64,000 nucleotides of DNA. It comes from Saprospiraceae bacterium UBA1994. GTDB lineage: Bacteria > Bacteroidota > Bacteroidia > Chitinophagales > Saprospiraceae. The position numbers and the translations under genes are program-made. The stretch is taken from NCBI GenBank assembly GCA_002335865.1, contig DDCY01000009.1, forward strand, positions 62,001-126,000, given 5' to 3'. Of the stretch, positions 34,942 to 44,200 are shown piece after piece (position 1 is the first letter of the stretch; each line of letters opens with the position of its first letter). The notes beneath the pieces were generated by a model, which saw nothing but the letters and a program-made list of their open reading frames with translations, ran no database searches and had not been told where the DNA came from.

Positions 34942-35439
34942 ATGAATTACAACCGAATAAACAAAATCACAACATTCATTTTTGATGTAGATGGCGTACT
35001 GACTGATAGCCAAATACTCATTACAGAGAGTGGTGATCTACTGCGTAGCATGTCTACTAGAGATGGACAAGCGATCAAATTTGCCATAGATGCAGGTTAC
35101 CATGTGGCTATAATTACCAAAGGAGGAAGCAAAGGTGTCAAAAGTAGGTTAACTGGATTAGGTATAAGTGACATATATGATAATCTAGAAACCAAGCAAG
35201 CTGCATATGCTGATTTAATATCCAAATACAACTTAAAATCAGAAGAGGTATTATATATGGGGGATGATCTTCCAGATATTCCATTAATCAAGCAGGTAGG
35301 ACTCTCTGCTTGTCCAAATGATGCAAGCAGTGACGTACTAGCGATAGCTGAATATATTAGCCCTGCTAAAGGTGGTCATGGTGCCGTACGTGATGTAATC
35401 GAGCGTATAATGCGCTGTCAAGACAAATGGCCTTCTTAA
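34942..35439 (+). CDS. kdsC: 3-deoxy-D-manno-octulosonate 8-phosphate phosphatase
   Basis: This 165-residue HAD phosphatase removes phosphate from KDO-8-P on the way to the LPS inner core. The nucleophile motif is FDVDGVLTD (Asp15, Asp17), the motif-III aspartates are in MGDDLPDI, and ITKGG plus RLTGLGI match the tetrameric KdsC subgroup without a cap domain. It begins the cluster kdsC-ubiA-maf, an arrangement common in Bacteroidota. Confidence 0.92.
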   Translation: MNYNRINKITTFIFDVDGVLTDSQILITESGDLLRSMSTRDGQAIKFAIDAGYHVAIITKGGSKGVKSRLTGLGISDIYDNLETKQAAYADLISKYNLKSEEVLYMGDDLPDIPLIKQVGLSACPNDASSDVLAIAEYISPAKGGHGAVRDVIERIMRCQDKWPS

Positions 35440-35569
35440 TGAATAATGTCTAAATAGTAATGTTGAAATATTAATTGTCTAACAGAAGACGCTACCTGAA
35501 GACTGATAATTGTGGACTGAACACTATCTTTAGTATAAATTGTTAATCATCTAATTCACGATTAATTAA

Positions 35570-36463
35570 ATGCATAGAGCTTTTCGGATCAAAAATCTAA
35601 TCATAATTCTACTCACTCAATGGGCAGTATGGTATATGGTATTTGATAAAAATAGCGATGTCGTAAGGATCCCTTCGGCAATGAGTTATCTTGAAATAAT
35701 CATATTAGGCATAATAACTACTATGTTGGCTATAGGAGCTTACTTGATTAATGATGTATACGATCTAGAAGCCGACAAATATAATGGAATAGAACGAGTT
35801 AAAGACAAGCGAAAAACGTTACTTACGTATTGGCTTGTCAATGGTGTAGGGATGATACTATCTGTATATGTGGCATTGAAAACACAGAGTCTAGGTTTAC
35901 TATGGATATACCCATTGGCTGTATTAGTACTTTATCTATATAGTAGACTATTGAAAGGTACACCACTCATGGGCAACTTCATTGTTTCACTCTTTTGTGC
36001 TCTCGTTCCAGGAATTCTTTTTCTTGCTGAACGCAACATGATCACAGAATGGAAAGTAATCGATCCTAATGGGTGGAAAGATCAAAGAGAGTTGCTTTGG
36101 ATGTTTGTATTGTTCTCTTTTCTGAGTTCGATGTATCGTGAGCAAGTCAAAGATCTCGAGGATGCCGAGGGCGATAAAGCTGCTGGATATCTTACACTAC
36201 CAGTAGTATATGGCGAAGAAAGAGCGCGAGCATTATCCATTTTTTCAGGAATACTACTACTCATCAGTATAGTCATTTATGCAGCCTATCATTGGACGAT
36301 GGATATTCAGAAATCGATACCATTTATAGTTCTTATGAGCTTACTACTTTGGAGTCTCCAAGTACTTTGTCGAGCCTATCAGAGATCACAATACAGGAAA
36401 GCTTCAAAGATCATCAAATATGCCATGATAGCGGGATTGATTTATCTACTTATGCCGGTATAA
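35570..36463 (+). CDS. UbiA-family prenyltransferase
   Basis: This is a 297-residue integral membrane enzyme with eight or nine hydrophobic helices. Both aspartate-rich sites are visible: NDVYDLEAD (residues 61-69) and KDLEDAEGD at about residues 195-203. They bind Mg2+ and the prenyl diphosphate. Similar Bacteroidota proteins are often labelled geranylgeranylglycerol-phosphate transferases, but the acceptor cannot be read from sequence. It is in a row with kdsC and maf. Confidence 0.88.
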   Translation: MHRAFRIKNLIIILLTQWAVWYMVFDKNSDVVRIPSAMSYLEIIILGIITTMLAIGAYLINDVYDLEADKYNGIERVKDKRKTLLTYWLVNGVGMILSVYVALKTQSLGLLWIYPLAVLVLYLYSRLLKGTPLMGNFIVSLFCALVPGILFLAERNMITEWKVIDPNGWKDQRELLWMFVLFSFLSSMYREQVKDLEDAEGDKAAGYLTLPVVYGEERARALSIFSGILLLISIVIYAAYHWTMDIQKSIPFIVLMSLLLWSLQVLCRAYQRSQYRKASKIIKYAMIAGLIYLLMPV

Positions 36464-36515
36464 TAATATTTCCAACTACAATTACCTATATCAATTACAG
36501 CAATAAATAGCACCT

Positions 36516-37100
36516 ATGCAATCTATCCTCAACAATAAAAAACTAATACTAGCATCTGGATCTCCACGCCGTCAAGAACTACTGGAGTATAGTGGTATAA
36601 TACCATTCGATAAGAGAGTAAAAGAGATAGACGAAATCTTTAGTCCTGATATGGATATAACTCAAGTCGCATCATTTCTGGCAAGAGAAAAAGCCATGGT
36701 ATTTGATGATATTGCTGAAGATGAGGTGTATATCACTGCAGATACTATTGTGATTTGTGAAGGGAAAATATATGGTAAACCAAAAGACAAAGTAGACGCC
36801 ATAAAAATACTGACTGCATTGTCAGGTATTGAACATACAGTGATCACCGGAGTATGCCTCAGATCGGCTTCAGAGACCTATGTATTTGACGATATTTCTC
36901 GAGTGAAAATAGCAGATATAACATCAGAAGAAATAGAATATTATATAGATACTTGCAAGCCATTTGACAAAGCTGGATCCTATGGCATACAAGATTGGCT
37001 AGGTGTCTGCAAAGTAGAATATATCTATGGAAGCTACAGTAATATAATGGGTATGCCAATGCAGAAGGTTTATGAGGAACTGAAGGGTTTTTGTGCTTAA
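36516..37100 (+). CDS. Maf-family nucleoside triphosphate pyrophosphatase
   Basis: This 194-residue protein hydrolyses non-canonical or surplus nucleoside triphosphates to monophosphates. The nucleotide-binding N-terminus LASGSPRRQELLEYSGI and the metal/catalytic segment ITADTIVICEGKIYGKPKD are typical, and DKAGSYGIQDWLG is the C-terminal family mark. Of the Maf subgroups it looks like the YhdE (dTTP/UTP) type. It starts 52 bp after the ubiA-like gene. Confidence 0.93.
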   Translation: MQSILNNKKLILASGSPRRQELLEYSGIIPFDKRVKEIDEIFSPDMDITQVASFLAREKAMVFDDIAEDEVYITADTIVICEGKIYGKPKDKVDAIKILTALSGIEHTVITGVCLRSASETYVFDDISRVKIADITSEEIEYYIDTCKPFDKAGSYGIQDWLGVCKVEYIYGSYSNIMGMPMQKVYEELKGFCA

Positions 37101-37572
37101 TCATTTTGATCAATAACAAAATTGAAATCCGTTTACGATTACCTTTTGTATTCTATTAGTATGTAGATATAAGTGACGTTTTTGTTCAAATATTTTAGGC
37201 AGGATACTTGATTATTTCATCGAATAAATATTTCGTATCCACATCGCTAGGACTTATCTAAACAGTGGATATGGAATTCTGATAAAATTATAAAATTATA
37301 AAGACTAAATTATCTACATCAACAGTTTCACTGCTAATGAATTTAGCTTATCACGATACGTAATATTACATTAGTCTCAATATGGTATATCTGATTGAAG
37401 AATTACTGTCACAAGATGAGTAAGAACATTATTATAATCTTCAACTACTCCTGATCTAACATTTTCTACGCTAATTCTCCCTAGCCGTCTTAGTCAATAA
37501 TAAGTAGACTTCGGAAAAATATACTATGTGATATCAGAGGTTAAATTAATCGTGTAAAAGTCTACATATTAT
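37101..37572. other. 472-bp gene-free stretch with the second 20-bp repeat
   Basis: No supportable open frame is present between the convergent maf and prmA genes. ATTAATCGTGTAAAAGTCTA at 37545-37564 repeats the sequence at 4699-4718. A short AT-rich direct repeat (AAATTATA twice) lies at about 37285. Confidence 0.45.
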
Positions 37573-38391
37573 TTAATGCCGAGAATATCTGATACAAAGC
37601 CAGTCTCCCCTACTTTTGATGCTGTGTCTTTTGTATCCTGTCTCGTTGAATCGGGTTTCGACGATCTGTTCATCTTGATGCATGACACCAGATACTAATA
37701 ATATGTCTCCTTTATTTTGATGCGATGCAATCATATCTGCCGTATTTAATAGTACTTTTCGATTAATATTCGCTAATACAATATTAAATTTATCTGGCTC
37801 TAAATCTTGGATTACAGCTTGTCGAATATCAATTCCTCCTACATTATTCACTGCTGCATTTTCTGCACTATTACTTGCAGACTCTCTCTCTATATCTATC
37901 GCTAATGTTCTAGCAGATCCTAATCTTTTAGCTAGTATCGCAAGAACTGCAGTACCACATCCAAAATCAAAAACAGACTTACCTTCGAAATCTAAATCCG
38001 ACATAGTATCTATCATCATATAAGTAGTCTCATGATGTCCTGTACCAAATGCCATTTTAGGATTTATAATAATATCGTTTGCTACTGATCCATTAGCTTC
38101 ATGGAAGTCCGCTCGCACTGCACAAAATTTACCTACTGTTACAGGTTCGAAATTTGCTTCCCAGATTTCATTCCAGTTTTTGTTCTCGAGCTTCTCCACT
38201 ACATATTCCGCGTCGTACTCTTTGGCGATTTCATTTACGGATGCATTTAGCTCAACTGTAATCATATCATCTCGAATATACCCTTCACTACTATTTTCTA
38301 GTTCCTGAAAAGAATCAAAGCCTAAGTCAAAAAGCCTTGCGACTAAGATTTCGTTGGTTGAATTGAATGTATATTTTGTATAATTTTGCAT
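37573..38391 (-). CDS. prmA: Ribosomal protein L11 methyltransferase
   Basis: This SAM-dependent enzyme trimethylates lysines and the N-terminus of ribosomal protein L11. It has 272 residues. The SAM-binding motif is VFDFGCGTAVLAI with DIERESASN as the acidic strand end, and FGTGHHETT precedes it, as in PrmA. The catalytic-site-like NIVLANINRKVLL is present. It begins 12 bp downstream of the final stop of the metallo-beta-lactamase remnant and may be read through from the folD side. Confidence 0.94.
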   Translation of the reverse strand: MQNYTKYTFNSTNEILVARLFDLGFDSFQELENSSEGYIRDDMITVELNASVNEIAKEYDAEYVVEKLENKNWNEIWEANFEPVTVGKFCAVRADFHEANGSVANDIIINPKMAFGTGHHETTYMMIDTMSDLDFEGKSVFDFGCGTAVLAILAKRLGSARTLAIDIERESASNSAENAAVNNVGGIDIRQAVIQDLEPDKFNIVLANINRKVLLNTADMIASHQNKGDILLVSGVMHQDEQIVETRFNETGYKRHSIKSRGDWLCIRYSRH

Positions 38392-38403
38392 ATTTCATTT
38401 TAC

Positions 38404-39135
38404 TTATTCGAATAGTTCGATAGTATAATCTGATAATTCTCCCCCACCTACTTTATCATGTTCTGGCACAATTAATTTACCGTTTACAGAAATATCTTAT
38501 AGCATATGACTAATCGTTCTATACAATTGTATAAAATCGGCATCTGCAAGATTCCCTTTATTAATCTCAAAAGACTTGACCATAAATCCTCCAAACTAAA
38601 TACTATCTGAAAGTATATAACTCGGTATATTAACTCATGTGTAAGCAGGATCAAAATATCTATTGTGCAATAAATCTTCTCCATTATTAAATTGCACGTC
38701 TAGATGGTTATCGATCAAAAGCAAATTAGCTGCTAAGGCTTGATTTTCCATTAACTTTATCGACTTAACATAAGTGTATATTACTATGCTTCTATCAAGC
38801 ATCGCTTTAAAACATCGTGTACAGTCTACGTGAAAGTGGTTCGATATGGCAACTATCCTGTTAGAGTGGAAATTAACTTCGATATAATCCAACAACTCTA
38901 GAGTAGCCAAATTATCGGTTAGACTATCTAAAATAATTGTCTTCTCACCAAATATTGAGAATACTCCTTTACATCCAATTGAATTTCCTTTAAAATTTAT
39001 AAAAGATACATGCTTATATGTATGTTCCCCTATTTTTTCAATCTTAAGATTAGATGATTCGTATAAGAAATAGCTACTAGATCTCGAGCAACCTAACAGC
39101 AAAATTACTGGAATGAAAATCAGATATCTAGCCAT
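38404..39135 (-). pseudogene. Decayed subclass B1 metallo-beta-lactamase
   Basis: A single minus-strand frame from 39135 (39144 possible) to 38404 reads as a B1 metallo-beta-lactamase with three in-frame stops: TGA at 38635-38637, TAG at 38596-38598 and TAA at 38497-38499. There is no frameshift. The first part has a lipoprotein signal (VILLLGC) and the zinc motif NHFHVDC (H-x-H-x-D). After the stops follow FGGFMVKS, NKGNLADAD and KLIVPEHDKVGGGELSDYTIEL, which match the FGGCxxKS, GNLADAD and PGHG regions of CcrA/BlaB-type enzymes. The cysteine ligand is Phe, and the third histidine (usually GHT) is Tyr in AYT. The gene overlaps the end of folD by 8-17 bp. It cannot make an active enzyme. Confidence 0.88.
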
Positions 39136-40009
39136 ATACTTCATTAGCGGCAGCCTTTAACGTATTCATCAATAATGATGTGACGGTCATAGGCCCTACT
39201 CCCCCAGGGACAGGTGTGATATACGATGCCTTTGGAGATACACTATCCCATTCAACATCTCCAACTAGTCTATAACCCGATTTACGAGTATCATCATCTA
39301 CACGATTGATCCCAACATCTATAATTACAGCTCCATCTTTGATCTGATCTCCAGTGATAAACTCAGGAATACCTATAGCTGCGATTACAATATCCGCTCT
39401 GAGTAACTCTGCTGTAAGATCTCTTGTACGACTGTGTGTTAAAGTTACGGTGGCATTACCTACCTTAGCCTTACGAGAGAGCAGTATACTCACAGGTGTA
39501 CCTACTATATTAGATCTACCCACTACAACTACATGCTTGCCACTCGTTAATATATTATATCTATCGAGCATCTGTATGATACCATATGGAGTAGCTGGTA
39601 GATAGCAAGGAAGTCCTTGTGCCATTCGACCAAAATTTACCGGATGAAATCCATCTACATCTTTTATAGGATCTATAGCAAGCGTGACTTTCACTTCGTC
39701 AATATGCTTAGGAAGCGGTAGCTGTACTATAAATCCATCTACATCATCATTTTCATTGAGCTCTTTTACGATTTCAAGCAGCTCTTCTTCCGTGATGCTG
39801 TAATCCTTACGAATGAGTGTAGATTCAAAACCAACATAATCACAAGATCTAACTTTACTACGAATATATGATTCGCTGGCCGGATTGTGTCCAATTAGAA
39901 TTGCTGCTAAATGAGGAATATTCTTACCCTCTGCTTTAAGTTTAGCAACAGATACTTTGATTTCCTCTTTGATCGACTTTGATAGTTGCTTACCGTCTAA
40001 GATTTGCAT
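39128..40009 (-). CDS. folD: Bifunctional methylene-THF dehydrogenase/cyclohydrolase
   Basis: The enzyme interconverts 5,10-methylene- and 10-formyl-tetrahydrofolate for purine and formyl-Met synthesis. It has 293 residues. The N-terminal IGHNPASESYIRSK holds the catalytic Tyr and Lys, VQLPLPKHI is the FolD signature, VVVGRSNIVGTPVS binds NADP, and PVPGGVGPMT closes the site. A -7 element TACATTTG lies upstream at 40045-40038. The last codons overlap the start of the decayed beta-lactamase. Confidence 0.97.
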   Translation of the reverse strand: MQILDGKQLSKSIKEEIKVSVAKLKAEGKNIPHLAAILIGHNPASESYIRSKVRSCDYVGFESTLIRKDYSITEEELLEIVKELNENDDVDGFIVQLPLPKHIDEVKVTLAIDPIKDVDGFHPVNFGRMAQGLPCYLPATPYGIIQMLDRYNILTSGKHVVVVGRSNIVGTPVSILLSRKAKVGNATVTLTHSRTRDLTAELLRADIVIAAIGIPEFITGDQIKDGAVIIDVGINRVDDDTRKSGYRLVGDVEWDSVSPKASYITPVPGGVGPMTVTSLLMNTLKAAANEVYG

Positions 40010-40037
40010 GATGCTATATATATTATTAATTATTAAA

Positions 40038-40045
40038 CAAATGTA
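40038..40045 (-). promoter_or_regulatory. -7 element of folD
   Basis: TACATTTG on the minus strand is a perfect TAnnTTTG, 28 bp upstream of the start codon. A TTG lies 17 bp further up, slightly closer than usual for the -33 box. Confidence 0.5.
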
Positions 40046-40148
40046 ATGATTGTTACTAGAATCAATGATAGTTACTCTAATATGATTTAACGGAGAGTCA
40101 AAGCATGATTTTTATTTCAATGATATAAAACCGAACTTTCAAATAATA

Positions 40149-40709
40149 TTGAATACTGAGAAGATAAAAACCATAGGTCACACGGACAGGTTATTCCTTA
40201 GAGTGACATCATCAGTTGACACTCAGATAATGTACAAGCTCAAGAGCGACCCAAAGTTAATCCAATATACTGGAGGGCAACCGTTAAAATTTAAAGCAGA
40301 AGCATCTGTATTCCTAGACAGTTACAATCACTACCAAAATATGATCGAAGTCGATGTGCTATAATAGACAAAGTCATTGGAGAATTGCTACGCTAGTGCA
40401 TACTCAAGTATCATACTAATGTTGGAGAAACAAATGTAGAATTTCGACTATTCAAAAAATACTTTGGTAAAGGATATGCTGCAGAAGCTTCACATCTAGC
40501 ATTGCAATGTAGATTTCGTAGATTAGGCCTAGATAGTGTATTGGCGTAAGCGCTAAAGCAAAATAGTGAATTTAGTAGGAGTTATGAATAAGAATGAACT
40601 AGTGTATGAGCAGGATTTTGATAATCTAGAAAGTAATTGTCAACAACATAGAATAGATAAATATAGATACATATTACAATCACCAGCAGATATGGAGATT
40701 AGTGTATAA
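40149..40709 (+). pseudogene. Decayed GNAT-family acetyltransferase
   Basis: From TTG 40149 the frame reads a normal RimJ/RimL-type GNAT N-terminus (TIGHTDRLFLRV, LIQYTGGQPL) and stops at 40364. After a frameshift near 40345 the protein continues as RCAIIDKVIGELL, a TAG where tryptophan is expected, KYHTNVGETNVEFRLFKKYF and the acetyl-CoA loop GKGYAAEASHLAL. A further TAA near 40547 and one frame change follow, then NELVYEQDFDN and HRIDKYRY to a stop at 40709. At least one frameshift and two internal stops make it non-functional. Confidence 0.85.
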
Positions 40710-40718
40710 TAAAACTCG

Positions 40719-40726
40719 TAAATTTG
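40719..40726 (+). promoter_or_regulatory. -7 element of the S4/DUF2161 operon
   Basis: TAAATTTG is a perfect TAnnTTTG 40 bp before the ATG at 40766, immediately after the GNAT remnant. Confidence 0.5.
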
Positions 40727-40765
40727 AATATTAATTACTAAGTATGACGACTTACAGAAATATAA

Positions 40766-41191
40766 ATGGAAGTAGAAGATAAGGTAAGAATAGATAAATG
40801 GCTATGGGCAGTACGGATATTCAAGTCGCGTACTTTGTCAAATAATGCAGTTAAATCTGGAAAGGTAAAAGTGGGAGAAAAAAGTGTCAAACCTTCCTTT
40901 ATGCTGACCGTAGATCAAACATTATATGTTAGAAAAAATGGATTTGACCTTACATTCTTGGTCAAAGATATCATCAAGAAGAGAGTATCGGCTACTCTAG
41001 CTGCTCCGTGCTACGAAGATCTTACGCCTGATTCTGAAAAGAATAAATACAAAGACTGGTACATAGGCAAGGCTTCTGCCGAAATGAGAGGAAAAGGAGA
41101 AGGACGACCTACTAAACGTGAACGTAGAGAAATAGACGATTATAAGGATGAAAACTATTTTGAATTTGACTTTGATGAAGACGAATTATAA
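40766..41191 (+). CDS. S4-domain RNA-binding protein (Hsp15-like)
   Basis: This is a 141-residue basic protein with an acidic tail. The S4 RNA-binding motif covers about residues 7-55 (RIDKWLWAVRIFKSRTLSNN, VKSGKVKVGEKSVKPS). E. coli Hsp15 of this family binds stalled 50S subunits carrying peptidyl-tRNA. The last 30 residues switch from Lys/Arg-rich to Asp/Glu-rich (FEFDFDEDEL). It is followed 20 bp later by the DUF2161 gene in one unit. Confidence 0.88.
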   Translation: MEVEDKVRIDKWLWAVRIFKSRTLSNNAVKSGKVKVGEKSVKPSFMLTVDQTLYVRKNGFDLTFLVKDIIKKRVSATLAAPCYEDLTPDSEKNKYKDWYIGKASAEMRGKGEGRPTKRERREIDDYKDENYFEFDFDEDEL

Positions 41192-41211
41192 ATTGAAGTG
41201 ATTCTAAAACG

Positions 41212-41922
41212 ATGGCGCTTAGAAAAATAAAAATATTTAAAGAAGAAGACCTTTATGATCCTCTCCGAAAATGGCTAGTCAACAATGGCTATGAAGTACA
41301 AGCTGAAGTTCAATCCTGTGATGTAGTGGCGATTAAAGATGATGAAATGACGATCATCGAACTCAAAAAATCATTCAACCTTCAACTTGTATACCAGTGC
41401 ATGGAACGTCAAAAAATTGGCAAGTACGTATATGCAGCAGTCGCTGCTCCGTCTAAAAATAAAATCAAGATAAAGAACCTAAAGAAAGCTGAAGCATTAT
41501 TACGAAGTTTGGGTATAGGGCTTATACTCATTAGTTTGTATTCAACTAGTAGTCTGGTGGAAGTGAGATTACAACCTGCAGTTGTAAGTACTCGTAAAAA
41601 CGCAAAGAAGAAAAAGAAAGTTATCAAGGAATTCGAAAATAGAACTGGAGAATATAATGTAGGCGGTAAGCAGGGTAAAATAGTATCTGCATATAGAGAG
41701 TCCGCAATACATATCTATTGCTTATTACAAAAGGAAATAGAAGCTTCCCCGGCGCAATTAATAAAACTTGGCGCACCAACGAATACAGGAACAATATTGA
41801 GAATGAATCACTATGGTTGGTTTCATAAGATCGCAAGGGCCAAATACACTTTTGATATAGATATGTCAGAGATTAGAAAAGAATTTGGTGCGGTAGTCAA
41901 TTTTTTTGAATCCAAAGTGTAA
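41212..41922 (+). CDS. DUF2161 family PD-(D/E)xK nuclease-like protein
   Basis: This 236-residue protein has an N-terminal restriction-endonuclease-like half: DLYDPLRKWLVNNGYEVQAE, then CDVVAIKDDEMTIIELKKSF, which gives the D-x(n)-ExK pattern (Asp, Glu-Leu-Lys). The C-terminal half is basic, with a Lys-rich linker (KNAKKKKKV), and looks like a helix-turn-helix or nucleic-acid-binding domain. Family members are annotated as putative phosphodiesterases of unknown target. Its link to the S4 gene upstream suggests nucleic-acid work, but this is inference. Confidence 0.8.
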   Translation: MALRKIKIFKEEDLYDPLRKWLVNNGYEVQAEVQSCDVVAIKDDEMTIIELKKSFNLQLVYQCMERQKIGKYVYAAVAAPSKNKIKIKNLKKAEALLRSLGIGLILISLYSTSSLVEVRLQPAVVSTRKNAKKKKKVIKEFENRTGEYNVGGKQGKIVSAYRESAIHIYCLLQKEIEASPAQLIKLGAPTNTGTILRMNHYGWFHKIARAKYTFDIDMSEIRKEFGAVVNFFESKV

Positions 41923-42070
41923 AATAGAACTGCTCATTATAAATGCTGTAATCATCAGGGGTAAGACTAAATCATATTTTGATTAAGAAAATTTCCAAGC
42001 ATATTCTCACGAAATTTGTATTTTTAAGAGTAAGATCCACTTGACGTGTACAATTAAGACAAATAATAGA

Positions 42071-43747
42071 ATGAATAAAATAATATCAATACTTACGCTT
42101 CTTCTTATTACGCAATTCGGCACAACACAGGACCAAACCGTCGGTGTCAGTATATTTGATGAAGATGAAGCGATGGAAGGTTTTACTTTCTTTACTCCTA
42201 ACTCGTCCAATAAGGCTTACATAGTAGACAACTGTGGATACGTTATAAACGAATATATTAGAGGCAACCGTCCAGGATTTAGTGCTTATCTGTTAGATGA
42301 TGGTCTAATGCTCAGAACTAACAAAGTCAATGACGCATTTTTTAACCAATCAAGTACCGGAGGGCAAGTAGAGTTAGTCGACTGGAATAATAATACGGTT
42401 TGGTCTCATGAATTTAATACTGCGCAATATATACAGCATCATGATGTCAGTATAATGCCCAACGGCAATATACTGATACCTGGCTGGGAACGTATCACTC
42501 CTACTCAGCAAATACAGTATGGAAGAAAAAGCAATAATATATCAAATCCTGATCTGTGGGGTGAGTTTATCTGGGAAGTAAAACCTATAGGGACTAATGA
42601 TATAGAGATTGTGTGGGAATGGCATTTACAAGATCACTTTGTACAAGATAACGATCCATCCAAAAGCAACTTTGGATCCATTGGTGATAACATTGGACTC
42701 GTAGATATCAACTATCTCGGACCAGGGGCATGGGATGATGATGATTGGTGGCACTGTAACGCTATTGATTACAATGATGAACTAGATCAAATCGTACTCA
42801 ACTCTCGTAACAATAATGAAACTTGGATAATAGATCATAGCACAACCACAACAGAGGCTGCAGGTCATTTTGGTGGTCGTAGTGGACATGGTGGTGATCT
42901 CATATTCCGTTGGGGCAATCCTGAGGCGTATGACAAAGGATCAATGAATGATCTACGTATGTATGGTTCACATGGTCACTACTGGATCGAAGATGGACTA
43001 CCAAATGCTGGAAAAATCATGTACTTCAACAATGGAGATGATAGACCTCAAGGCTACTACTCAACTATAGAAATGCTTGATCTCAATCCTGATTCCAATG
43101 GAAATTACCCACGAGATGTAAATGGTAGATATTTACCTTCTCAACCTGATGTCTCTTATATTGCCTCTCCCAATCCTTTCGATTTTAAATCTACCTATTT
43201 ATCAAATGCTCGACAACTAGAAAATGGAAATATTTTTATCAATGAAGGTGGGAACGGTAGATACTTTGAAGTCAATGGTGATAAAGATATCGTATGGCAA
43301 TATATCAATCCTGTAAGCTTTTTTGGAAATGCACAACAAGGTGAAGAACCACCAAACGGCAACAGTTCTTTCAGAGCATATAAATACCCACTGAATCATC
43401 CTGCATTTGTTGATAAAGATCTAACTCCACAATATTTACTAGAAGGTGAGGATGGCAGATTCTGCGAAAATCCAATAATGAGTAACAACGAGGAGTTAGC
43501 ACTGCTAAATATAAACCTATACGCTGATCTGAGTGATAATAATCTAGTAATAAGGAATGAAGACCAACTTCCAATCAACTATCTGACTTTATACAATCTG
43601 ATGGGACAAAAGGTAGCTTCCCATCAGATCTTAAGTGTAGAAGAAGAATACAAATTTCCGATCTCAAGAGCGCTTAGAGGTATATATATAGCAAATATAA
43701 ATATAACTAACGGACGTATTTACAGCATCAAAATTTATCTTCAATAG
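42071..43747 (+). CDS. Secreted arylsulfotransferase-like protein with T9SS tail
   Basis: This 558-residue protein starts at ATG 42071 with a signal peptide (MNKIISILTLLLITQFGTTQ). The body resembles the ASST beta-propeller family: QHHDVSIMPNGNILIPGWE, WHCNAIDYN, SGHGGDLIFRWGNP and GSHGHYW are repeated His-containing blades. Enzymes of this family move sulfate between phenolic compounds without PAPS. The last 75 residues (YLTLYNLMGQKV, RGIYIANI) form a Por-type secretion tail, so it should be exported by T9SS and attached or released outside. The substrate and whether it is an active enzyme are unknown. Confidence 0.82.
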   Translation: MNKIISILTLLLITQFGTTQDQTVGVSIFDEDEAMEGFTFFTPNSSNKAYIVDNCGYVINEYIRGNRPGFSAYLLDDGLMLRTNKVNDAFFNQSSTGGQVELVDWNNNTVWSHEFNTAQYIQHHDVSIMPNGNILIPGWERITPTQQIQYGRKSNNISNPDLWGEFIWEVKPIGTNDIEIVWEWHLQDHFVQDNDPSKSNFGSIGDNIGLVDINYLGPGAWDDDDWWHCNAIDYNDELDQIVLNSRNNNETWIIDHSTTTTEAAGHFGGRSGHGGDLIFRWGNPEAYDKGSMNDLRMYGSHGHYWIEDGLPNAGKIMYFNNGDDRPQGYYSTIEMLDLNPDSNGNYPRDVNGRYLPSQPDVSYIASPNPFDFKSTYLSNARQLENGNIFINEGGNGRYFEVNGDKDIVWQYINPVSFFGNAQQGEEPPNGNSSFRAYKYPLNHPAFVDKDLTPQYLLEGEDGRFCENPIMSNNEELALLNINLYADLSDNNLVIRNEDQLPINYLTLYNLMGQKVASHQILSVEEEYKFPISRALRGIYIANINITNGRIYSIKIYLQ

Positions 43748-43813
43748 CTCTTATTCCAAAAAAGATTTACTATATACAATATATTGATTGATACAGCAAC
43801 CGAAATTCGTGAA

Positions 43814-43963
43814 ATGAAAATTACTAGTAAGAAATGGTTACGATATTCTATTAGCGGTAGGAGTATTTACTTCGTACTCAGATATGGAAGAAAGGAGGCT
43901 GAAATGATTATAAAGGACTCTTATAGAAAACAACCCTATCCCAATCTTCAGCTGATTCAATAA
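43814..43963 (+). CDS. Possible 49-residue ORF in a 450-bp gap
   Basis: An ATG-started frame (MKITSKKWLRYSISGRSIYF...) is basic and protein-like and ends LQLIQ. No family is recognised and no promoter match was found. It may be a remnant. The rest of the gap 43748-44200 holds only a perfect 8-bp palindrome (TAAGGGAT-GT-ATCCCTTA, 43994-44011) with a loop too short for a simple hairpin. Confidence 0.25.
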   Translation: MKITSKKWLRYSISGRSIYFVLRYGRKEAEMIIKDSYRKQPYPNLQLIQ

Positions 43964-44200
43964 TAATATCAACTAAATAGGACGGATAGTGATTAAGGGA
44001 TGTATCCCTTATTGATTAGATAAATACTACATCGGACAACTTTACGAGAATAAACTCAAGACAGTTGAAAATAAGAATGAGTCAAAACCTTACCCGCGAG
44101 AAACGAATTTTAAATATTAGATTTCAAAGTGAAAATTTCTTTGATCGTATTACTATTACCCAAACAAAAACCTAATCTTGATTACTCGCTTATCACATTT

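Noticed and set aside
38484..38684. A 66-codon minus-strand frame in the folD-prmA gap
   Set aside because: It is another frame of the beta-lactamase remnant. The true frame reads family motifs through the stops.
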